From: T3Sed10-241 sp036751905 | GTDB taxonomy: Bacteria > Bacteroidota > Bacteroidia > Flavobacteriales_D > Cryomorphaceae | Assembly (NCBI GenBank): GCA_036751905.1 | Contig: DAIOTP010000040.1 | Span: 1-23,709, forward strand | Reading direction: 5' to 3' | Length of the DNA: 23,709 nt | Program-made: the position numbers and the translations under genes | The notes under the pieces: model-generated | What the model was told of the DNA's origin: nothing | Databases searched by the model: none | What the model saw: only the letters and a program-made list of their open reading frames with translations | Shown: positions 1 to 5,439 of the stretch, in pieces | Numbering within the stretch: the first letter of the stretch is position 1 | Layout: each line of letters begins with the position of its first letter

Positions 1-52
1 TGGACCTGAATACACCCAAAATTACTTAGCCTTTTCCCACCCCACCAGGCTG

Positions 53-77
53 TGACTTTTCCTAAAATAGGTTTACA
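53..77 (+). repeat. Left terminal inverted repeat of the IS3 element
   Basis: Starts TGAC, then TTT, then TCCTAAAA, and ends with GTTTACA. It matches the reverse complement of 1641-1665 at 20 of 25 positions. The inner TTTACA is also one arm of a hairpin just before the transposase start. Confidence 0.82.
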
Positions 78-91
78 CCAAAAAGTGTAAA
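72..91 (+). promoter_or_regulatory. Hairpin abutting the transposase start codon
   Basis: TTTACAC (72-78) and GTGTAAA (85-91) are perfect inverted arms around a 6-nt CAAAAA loop. The second arm ends directly before the OrfA ATG at 92. By analogy with other insertion sequences, such a hairpin could block translation of transcripts entering from outside, or act as a binding site at the IS end. Its role here is inferred. Confidence 0.5.
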
Positions 92-520
92 ATGAGTAAA
101 GAAAGTAAACCCAGTTTAGGACAATGGCGCAACAACAGATTGTATTTTTCAGACACCGAGAAAAGACTGATAGTCGAGGACTATTTGTCAGGAAACGAGA
201 CGAAGCAATCAGTTTACAAGCGTTACACAGGTTATCCTGCTGAAAATGGCAAGATAGCCCTATGGATGCAAAAGCTTGGAATGGAGGATAAGTTCGTAAA
301 ACACACTAACTTTGAAGCTATGCCAAAGCGAAAAAGAGAAATAGAAGTTGGTTCCGAAGAGTTCGAGACTCTTCGATTGGAGAAACGGATAGCAGAGCTG
401 GAGGATCAGTTAAAGACAGCTGAAATGAAAGCCATAGCCTATTCTACAATGGTTGATATTGCTGAAAGAGAGTTCAATATCCCAATAAGAAAAAAGTACA
501 ATACCAAACCATCGAAGTAA
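92..520 (+). CDS. IS3-family transposase OrfA (helix-turn-helix protein)
   Basis: A 142-residue basic protein of the size and position of IS3-family OrfA. The N-terminal half (about residues 18-65) has the helix-turn-helix character of terminal-repeat-binding domains, and residues 90-125 form a leucine- and glutamate-rich helix (LEKRIAELEDQLK) like the leucine zipper OrfA proteins use to multimerise. Its last codons contain an in-frame A-AAA-AAG heptamer, and the stop overlaps the OrfB start by one base (TAATG). OrfA alone typically binds the ends and regulates; the frameshifted OrfAB fusion is the transposase. The ATG at 92 is chosen because it follows the left repeat directly. No Shine-Dalgarno sequence is present; the start is preceded by a hairpin. 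Confidence 0.85.
   Translation: MSKESKPSLGQWRNNRLYFSDTEKRLIVEDYLSGNETKQSVYKRYTGYPAENGKIALWMQKLGMEDKFVKHTNFEAMPKRKREIEVGSEEFETLRLEKRIAELEDQLKTAEMKAIAYSTMVDIAEREFNIPIRKKYNTKPSK
490..496 (+). promoter_or_regulatory. Programmed -1 frameshift site (A AAA AAG) in OrfA
   Basis: The heptamer AAAAAAG lies in the zero frame as A-AAA-AAG (codons 491-493 and 494-496). A -1 slip puts ribosomes in the frame of OrfB, and that frame is open from 490 through 520 to the OrfB stop at 1431. The predicted OrfAB fusion is 446 residues (135 + 311). This is the classic IS3-family signal. TAATG at 518-522 offers a parallel restart route. Confidence 0.85.
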
Positions 521-1431
521 TGAAGGAGAACTTCAAGGGCATAAGTTGGGCCGACTTATGCTCATGGTTTGGTGTCACCAGGCAAGCATATTATCAAAGC
601 AAGGATCGCGTGCTCCAGGATTTAATCGAGCAAGAGATTTTGATTGCTGAGATTGCTAATATTCGCAAGCATCACAAGCGTTTAGGAGGGCGAAAGTTGT
701 TCTTAAAGCTCAATGGATTTATGGAAGACCATCAAATCAAGATGGGCAGAGATGCGCTTTTCGATCTTCTCAGAGATCACAATCTATTGGTAAAGCCACG
801 AAAACGCTATCACGTTACCACCAACTCAAACCATTGGATGAAGAAGTACCCCAACTTGATGAAAGACATCGAGCCGATGGGGCCTAATCACATATGGGTG
901 AGTGATATAACCTACTGGAAAACAAAAGCAGGACACTATTACATCAGTTTCATCACAGATGCTTATTCCAGAAAGATAGTTGGTTATCACGTGGCCGATA
1001 CCATGGAGGCCCTGGAAAGCGTTGCAGCTTTAAAAATGGCCATTAAAACCTTAAAGCCTGGCGTTACCGGACTTATTCACCACTCCGATAGAGGATCACA
1101 ATACTGTAGCTCAGCATACGTAAAGTCCTTGAAAAAAGCGGGTATCGGGATATCCATGACTGAGAATGGAGATCCCCTCGAAAACGCAATTGCCGAACGC
1201 ATCAATGGGATAATCAAAGGAGAGTACTTGTTTGATTATGAGATAAAATCACTGCCAAAGGCAAAGGAAGTCTTAAAGTCTGTTGTGAAGTTATACAATG
1301 AAGATCGCCCGCATTCAAGCATCAGCAATGCAACACCCTCGCAGGTGCATGACAACAACACAGACTTAGTAATAAGGCGCTTGTGGAAAAACTACTATCA
1401 AAAGAAACAGGAATGCGCAACCGTGGTGTAG
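520..1431 (+). CDS. IS3-family transposase OrfB (integrase catalytic domain)
   Basis: A 303-residue DDE transposase. The N-terminal ~110 residues form an HTH_21-like region (KHHKRLGGRKL around 50-60). The rve integrase core follows with catalytic residues D129 (VSDITYW), D190 (HHSDRGSQY) and E226 (AIAERINGIIKGE). The D190-E226 spacing is exactly 35 residues, the D,D(35)E signature of the family. It carries out strand cleavage and transfer at the IS ends, most likely as the C-terminal part of OrfAB made by -1 frameshifting at 490-496. The ATG at 520 overlaps the OrfA stop (TAATG), so re-initiation could also yield free OrfB. All catalytic residues are present and the frame is intact. Confidence 0.92.
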   Translation: MKENFKGISWADLCSWFGVTRQAYYQSKDRVLQDLIEQEILIAEIANIRKHHKRLGGRKLFLKLNGFMEDHQIKMGRDALFDLLRDHNLLVKPRKRYHVTTNSNHWMKKYPNLMKDIEPMGPNHIWVSDITYWKTKAGHYYISFITDAYSRKIVGYHVADTMEALESVAALKMAIKTLKPGVTGLIHHSDRGSQYCSSAYVKSLKKAGIGISMTENGDPLENAIAERINGIIKGEYLFDYEIKSLPKAKEVLKSVVKLYNEDRPHSSISNATPSQVHDNNTDLVIRRLWKNYYQKKQECATVV

Positions 1432-1640
1432 GTTTTTTTAGGCATACCTTCAGAATAGGTATCAGAAAACTCAGAACCGAAGTCCTGAGTTTACCTTATC
1501 TGATCAACGTATTCCTCATTAGTTGCTCCTCAGCAGAGCTAATTTCCGCTTCCGTTGATAGTAGCAAATGTAAAGCTATCTTCGGACTAAATTTGACCTG
1601 TAAACCCAGAGCAGGATCATCAACAAGAAAAAGTTAAACC
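1432..1640. other. IS 3' tail between OrfB and the right inverted repeat
   Basis: About 210 bp without a convincing gene. It holds an 8-bp stem (AAACTCAG 1467-1474 / CTGAGTTT 1485-1492, 10-nt loop) that may end transposase transcription. It also has two direct copies of ACCTGTAAAC (1596-1605 and 1638-1647), the second overlapping the right terminal repeat. One overlapping frame (1383-1637) stays open to just before the right repeat, but its composition does not suggest a real protein. Confidence 0.55.
1467..1492 (+). terminator. Possible hairpin terminator of the transposase transcript
   Basis: A perfect 8-bp stem, AAACTCAG / CTGAGTTT, with a 10-nt loop, 36 nt after the OrfB stop. The descending arm ends in TTT but there is no long T run, so terminator function is only suggested. 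Confidence 0.35.
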
Positions 1641-1665
1641 TGTAAACTTTTTTTAGGACGGGTCA
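1641..1665 (-). repeat. Right terminal inverted repeat of the IS3 element
   Basis: The reverse complement starts TGACCCG, continues TCCTAAAA, and ends GTTTACA. It pairs with 53-77 at 20 of 25 positions; the five mismatches are positions 5-7, 16 and 18. An inner partial copy (ACCTGTAAAC) lies 42 bp upstream. Confidence 0.8.
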
Positions 1666-1669
1666 TTCT

Positions 1670-1748
1670 ACTTTCTAACTTTCCCATTTTCTAACTTTCC
1701 CCCTTTCAAACTTTCCCACTTTCAAACTTTACCCTTTCCAACTTTCCG
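1670..1748. repeat. 8-bp tandem repeat array, first block
   Basis: Ten consecutive copies of a degenerate 8-mer, ACTTTCYA alternating with ACTTTCCC/CCG, giving a weak 16-bp super-period. One copy (1734-1740) has lost its first base. The array starts five bases after the IS right end. A unique 64-bp stretch (1749-1812) follows, then the N gap. Confidence 0.85.
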
Positions 1749-1812
1749 ACCATGGGATTCATCAGAGAACCGGAAGGAGTAGATTTTGTGATCCAGAGCA
1801 AACCCCTCACCG

Positions 1813-1822
1813 NNNNNNNNNN
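1813..1822. other. Assembly gap (10 N)
   Basis: A run of ten N bases inside the tandem repeat region. A fixed 10-N run is typical of scaffold joins of unknown true length, so the number of repeat units, and possibly unique sequence, is missing here. Confidence 0.97.
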
Positions 1823-1953
1823 TTCTAACTTTCCCACTTTGCCGAAGGCACTTTCTAACTTTCCGACTTTCCAACTTTCCCACTTTGCCGAAGGCACTTT
1901 CCAACTTTCTAACTTTCAAACTTTACCGCAGGCACTTTCCAACTTTCCAACCC
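1823..1953. repeat. 8-bp tandem repeat array with GNA-triloop inserts, second block
   Basis: The array continues with units ACTTTCCA, ACTTTCTA, ACTTTCCC, ACTTTCCG and ACTTTCAA. Three units are replaced by a 14-bp form: ACTTTGCCGAAGGC at 1836-1849 and 1882-1895, and ACTTTACCGCAGGC at 1920-1933. The inserts contain a mini-hairpin, GCC-GAA-GGC or CC-GCA-GG. The array ends two bases before the stop codon of the minus-strand FISUMP gene. Confidence 0.85.
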
Positions 1954-1955
1954 AT

Positions 1956-3329
1956 TTAATCTTGTATACACCTCACCGACATGCCAAATGCCCGCACCCC
2001 GTTGCCCATGGCGGCACTGGTTATGGCAGTTATAAGAAAGCGTGAATTCGTTCCTGTTTGGTTACCAGTGCTGCTGCTCCAGTAATAACCTCCGCCAACG
2101 CCAAAAAAACCTCCATTGTAGCTGCGGAAACCTGCTGCGACGAACTTCAGCGGAGAAGCATACCCGCCGAAGATGTCAGTGCTTGCCCAGGTGTTTTTTT
2201 CTGCATTGAACTCTGGCTCCGTAGGAATTCTGAAGCCCTGCGGACAGGGATTGTTGATCCCTTCAGCACCTTGCCAAAGGTTGCTGTTCTGTGGTTTGCG
2301 CCAATCATAATCCGATGGAAAATTGCTTGTGATAAACTGATTGTTCCCGGGTGTATCCGTACTGCTTTTCACGTTGGTGGTGGTTGATATCCGGCATTGG
2401 TGCCCGTCGCTAAAGCGGCCCCATTGATACAGGTCGCCATAAGCCGCCTCATCATTTAAGGCCGTGGCGGCTTGCGATGCCCCCAGGTTGCGGTCCATCC
2501 AGGTTTTTCCCGTAATGGGATTGAGCACCTCCACAACTTCGGCTGGTGTTGTGCTGCAATGCAAGGTACCCGGAGGGTAGGGAGCCAGAGGGTTTACTTT
2601 CTCAATCTCAAGGATGTTTGAGATGTCGATGCATCCTTGCAAAGACAGTGGGTCAATCATGGACGGATTGATGCCCTGACCCAACGAAGCATGCACTACT
2701 TTGTAGCTGCCAAGTGGGTAATTGTCGATATTGAAGCTTCCTGAGGTATTGATTTCCAATATTTCGGAGCCTACCTCGTTGAGCAGGGCCCACCTGCTGA
2801 TTGGTCCCGTATTTCCAGCTACTGCAAATTCCACAACACCCGAGGCGATCACCGTGGGTGAAAGTGCTGCAATGCTGCCTCCCTCCACCCTGAAGGTGCT
2901 TACAGGGACGGAATTGCTCAAGGCATAACAGCCCATCAGCTGTGAAATATTTGTAAGCCCTGAAAGCGTGGATACACTTTGCACGGCAACATATCCGAGC
3001 AGATACTGGCCTGGAGGATACGCTGTCATTTCGAAAATTCCTGTGTTGTTGCTGGCAACGATAAGGCCTGTGCCGGCCTCTACCAAGCCGAAACGACCAA
3101 GGCCACTGTTGCCCGAGGCAGTGAGGGCTACCGGGTGGTTGTTGCCATCATTCAGGCACAGACTGGCCGTTGGATCCGTTGTGCTTACAGTGCCGCCTGC
3201 TACCTGGCAAGGCTGGGCATTGACATTCACCGCACTGAAATAGCATAGTAAGAGGAGTATCAAAGTTGAAATGGTTTCGATTGCATTGTTGGCAAAATGC
3301 ATTTTGGTGCAGAAGGTTGCGGTATTCAT
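1956..3329 (-). CDS. Exported FISUMP-domain protein with two copies of an unnamed domain
   Basis: A 457-residue protein. A hydrophobic segment at residues 21-38 followed by VNAQ looks like a signal peptide. Met10 would give a shorter, more usual signal sequence and is an alternative start. Residues 57-145 and 149-243 are two diverged copies of a ~90-residue domain with the pattern SGNSGLGRFGLV...YPPGQY...GC.ALSN; the second copy lacks the first cysteine. Residues 262-457 match the Fibrobacter succinogenes major paralogous domain (TIGR02145), with TWMDRNLGASQ, YGDLYQWGR, CPQGFRIPTEPE and a C-terminal SVRCIQD. FISUMP proteins are secreted or surface proteins of unknown function. No T9SS sorting domain follows. 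The 8-bp repeat array begins two bases after the stop. No catalytic role can be assigned. Confidence 0.85.
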   Translation of the reverse strand: MNTATFCTKMHFANNAIETISTLILLLLCYFSAVNVNAQPCQVAGGTVSTTDPTASLCLNDGNNHPVALTASGNSGLGRFGLVEAGTGLIVASNNTGIFEMTAYPPGQYLLGYVAVQSVSTLSGLTNISQLMGCYALSNSVPVSTFRVEGGSIAALSPTVIASGVVEFAVAGNTGPISRWALLNEVGSEILEINTSGSFNIDNYPLGSYKVVHASLGQGINPSMIDPLSLQGCIDISNILEIEKVNPLAPYPPGTLHCSTTPAEVVEVLNPITGKTWMDRNLGASQAATALNDEAAYGDLYQWGRFSDGHQCRISTTTNVKSSTDTPGNNQFITSNFPSDYDWRKPQNSNLWQGAEGINNPCPQGFRIPTEPEFNAEKNTWASTDIFGGYASPLKFVAAGFRSYNGGFFGVGGGYYWSSSTGNQTGTNSRFLITAITSAAMGNGVRAFGMSVRCIQD

Positions 3330-3909
3330 GTTGATTGGTTTTTAAGCTTGGTTATGCTGGATTTGGTTGTTGTCAAAAGCGGTTGGTTATGCACAGGTCT
3401 GATTGATACACACATTTCAAGGGTACATTGCTCCTGGTAAAATCATCAAGACACTTGTACGCATAGCAAATGCCGTGATGTGGGGGTATTGTCCCTTATT
3501 TATTTTCTCCGATATTTATGGCTCAGGTTGTTTATGTCACTGCGGCGAATCAGCAGATGCTGGATTTGGTCGGTGCTTTCAATCTACAATGTAGGCAGAA
3601 TAAAGGACCCGGCAATGGCACCGCGCTTGATTTTGGAATCACTGCATTTCGGGCATTGTTATTTAGGGTCAAATGGAAATCTTTCGGTTTCCTTTCTCAC
3701 ATTTGCCCTTTACCAGTGAATCGCTATCCGCTGCTGGCAGACCAGTAAGTTCCGCATCAACCCGCTTTACAAAACCGATAGTTCCAGGATCGTGGATTGT
3801 GCAAAGCTTCCATAGCCTTCAACACGGACTTGAAGGCTAGTACTTCTTCGGGAGCAAAGGTTCTGCGCACGCCAACAAATTCACTAAACTTGCCCCTTCA
3901 TTCAATCCT
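3330..3909. other. Intergenic region without a convincing gene
   Basis: 580 bp between the divergent FISUMP and acyltransferase genes. Several short overlapping frames exist on the plus strand (for example 3518-3748), but none shows a recognisable domain or signal peptide. The last part (3757-3897) reads on the minus strand like a protein fragment and is listed separately. A weak promoter-like TAAACTTG lies at 3885-3892 before the acyltransferase, without a clear upstream TTTG. Confidence 0.5.
3757..3897 (-). pseudogene. Possible remnant of a protein-coding gene (C-terminal piece)
   Basis: A 46-codon stop-to-stop minus-strand frame with no start codon near its beginning. Its translation has ordinary globular-protein composition (FVGVRRTFAPEEVLAFKSVL, then MEALHNPRSWNYRFCKAG before the stop). 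It may be the 3' end of a decayed gene. I do not recognise the family, and chance is possible at this length. Confidence 0.22.
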
Positions 3910-5217
3910 ATGAAAGACTGGTGGTGGTATTATGTGCGTTTTTGGGTGAAGCTTGCCATCAAGCTGTTTTACCGGCGTATAGAAATACATGGCACCGACA
4001 CCTATCCACAGTCGGGGCCGGTATTCCTGGCACCCAACCACCAAAATGCATTTATGGACGCGCTCATACCTGCGGTATTCGCGCGCAAGCCCGTCCATTT
4101 TCTCGCACGGGCCGACGTGTTCAATAAGCCCCTGCTCGCTGCCCTGTTGCGTTCATTCTACATGATGCCGGTGTACCGTCAGCGCGATGGTGTGGCCAGC
4201 CTTGCCAAAAATGAAGAAATTTTTCAGCGGTGTTTTGAAATATTGCAGTCAGAGGGCACCTTGCTTATATTTCCAGAGGCCACCCACTTGGGCGAGCGAC
4301 GCTTGAGACCGTTGAGCAAGGGTTTTACACGCATACTCTTTGGCGCCCTGGAAGACCATGACGACCTGCACATTCAAGTGGTGCCGGTGGGCATCAATTA
4401 TGAACATTACCATAAAAGTGGCTCTCGCCTTATCATGAATTACGGAAAGCCCATAGCGGTGAGCGCCTACCGGGAGGCGTATCGGCAAAATGCCCCGCGG
4501 GCCATGGCCAGTTTGCGCATGGCGGTGCAGGAAGCGTTGGCTGAGGAAATGGTCCACCTGGAGCGTAAGGATGCCAACGGTGCTTTTGAAGTGGAAATTG
4601 AGCGCATCATTCCATATTACCTGCACCGCGCGGAGGGATTCTCGCAAGGCGGCAGCGCTGAAATGGATTTTTACAAGCGCCGTGAAAGCCAGCTGATGGC
4701 CTTGCCTGAAGGCCATGCCTACTTCAGGCGCATCAGCATTTACGGAAGTATCATGGAAACACGCGGGCTCCATGCGCCTTTTTTTGACATGGAGCGCAAA
4801 GACGCCGGCTATTGGGTGGTGCAAACGCTGCTGCTGTTGCTTGCCTTACCCTTATTTGCCTTGAGCTGGATATTCATGGCGCCGAGCTACCTCCTGGTGC
4901 GGGCTGTGCTCACCAAGTACATCGCCGACAAGCAATTCTGGAGCAGCATCAAGCTGGTAGCCCACCTTATATTGTTTCCATTATTTGGCTTGGTGTATGC
5001 GATCATTGCGGCTTTGTTGAGTGCAAAACCGCTATTGGCGGCATTGGCCGTTTTGGCTTTTTATCCACTATGTGTGTTCATTATACGCGAGTTGCGCATT
5101 CCGTACCGGCGTATACTCACCTTTGGGCGGATGCGCTGGATCAAATGGCGCCACCACGAGCTTTACAAATACCTGCGCGAAATTGAAGCCGACTTGATCC
5201 TGGCCTACCGCAGGTAG
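3910..5217 (+). CDS. PlsC-like glycerophospholipid acyltransferase with C-terminal membrane segments
   Basis: A 435-residue lysophospholipid/glycerol-phosphate acyltransferase-family protein, which would transfer acyl chains to a glycerophosphate-type acceptor at the inner membrane. Block I is PNHQNAFMDA (H44, D50), block II is around RSFYMMPVYRQRDG (81-94), block III is FPEATHLGERRLRPLSKG (121-138), and block IV is VVPVGINYEH. H44 and D50 are six apart (HX5D) instead of the textbook HX4D. From memory this spacing occurs in Bacteroidota members of the family, so it need not mean loss of function. After ~residue 305 come three or four hydrophobic segments, which make the protein longer than a minimal PlsC (~240 residues). 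The exact acceptor cannot be told. It is a single gene on the plus strand with hairpins downstream. Confidence 0.82.
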   Translation: MKDWWWYYVRFWVKLAIKLFYRRIEIHGTDTYPQSGPVFLAPNHQNAFMDALIPAVFARKPVHFLARADVFNKPLLAALLRSFYMMPVYRQRDGVASLAKNEEIFQRCFEILQSEGTLLIFPEATHLGERRLRPLSKGFTRILFGALEDHDDLHIQVVPVGINYEHYHKSGSRLIMNYGKPIAVSAYREAYRQNAPRAMASLRMAVQEALAEEMVHLERKDANGAFEVEIERIIPYYLHRAEGFSQGGSAEMDFYKRRESQLMALPEGHAYFRRISIYGSIMETRGLHAPFFDMERKDAGYWVVQTLLLLLALPLFALSWIFMAPSYLLVRAVLTKYIADKQFWSSIKLVAHLILFPLFGLVYAIIAALLSAKPLLAALAVLAFYPLCVFIIRELRIPYRRILTFGRMRWIKWRHHELYKYLREIEADLILAYRR

Positions 5218-5293
5218 GCGCATCGGGTATGTTGGTACATCCGGTGCTTCGGGTTGGCCTTTACGGCAAAAATGGAATTGTTCAAAGCAAGGA

Positions 5294-5324
5294 GTTGGGC
5301 CCACCGTTTTCGCGGAAGCCCAAC
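5294..5324 (+). terminator. Hairpin downstream of the acyltransferase gene
   Basis: GTTGGGC (5294-5300) pairs with GCCCAAC (5318-5324), and an inner CCG/CGG pairing lies around a TTTTCG loop. It lies 77 nt after the stop, without a strong T tract. It is a plausible transcript end but not certain. Confidence 0.4.
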
Positions 5325-5368
5325 GCACCCGTACTGTTTTAATGAATGCTGCACATCCTTGCCGAGAA

Positions 5369-5398
5369 CAACGAAGGGCCTCCCAGGGCCCTTCGTTG
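5369..5398. terminator. Strong bidirectional hairpin between convergent genes
   Basis: A perfect 12-bp stem, CAACGAAGGGCC (5369-5380) / GGCCCTTCGTTG (5387-5398), with a 6-nt loop. It sits 41 bp downstream of the minus-strand T9SS gene and also follows the plus-strand acyltransferase gene. No clean T run follows on either strand, but position and stability fit a shared transcription terminator. Confidence 0.65.
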
Positions 5399-5439
5399 CT
5401 AACAAATTCAATGCTTGCGAAAGCAGCGATATAGTTTGC

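Larger units (their letters stand above)
53..1665 (+). mobile_element. IS3-family insertion sequence, about 1.6 kb
   Basis: This is a complete-looking IS3-family element. It has imperfect 25-bp terminal inverted repeats (20 of 25 positions match), starts TGAC and ends GTCA, and holds two overlapping transposase frames with a D,D(35)E catalytic domain. OrfB ends at 1431, about 210 bp before the right repeat, which is longer than usual for the family and makes the element about 1613 bp. No 3-5 bp target duplication is visible: the flanking bases are CTG on the left and TTC on the right. The element may therefore have recombined after insertion, or one end may be misplaced by a few bases. The right end abuts an 8-bp tandem repeat array. 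The frames are intact, so it may be active. Confidence 0.88.

Noticed and set aside
1596..1605. Alternative inner right end of the IS (ACCTGTAAAC)
   Set aside because: Only ten bases match. The 25-bp pairing of 1641-1665 with the left end is much better.
1383..1637. 84-residue plus-strand frame in the IS tail
   Set aside because: It overlaps OrfB, has no family resemblance or signal, and has the composition of a chance frame, although it is open up to the right repeat.
1706..1919. Minus-strand frames with KVGKLES-type repeats
   Set aside because: They are translations of the 8-bp tandem repeat across the N gap, not evidence of a protein.
1670..1953. CRISPR array
   Set aside because: Units are 8 bp and contiguous, with no spacers, leader or cas genes.
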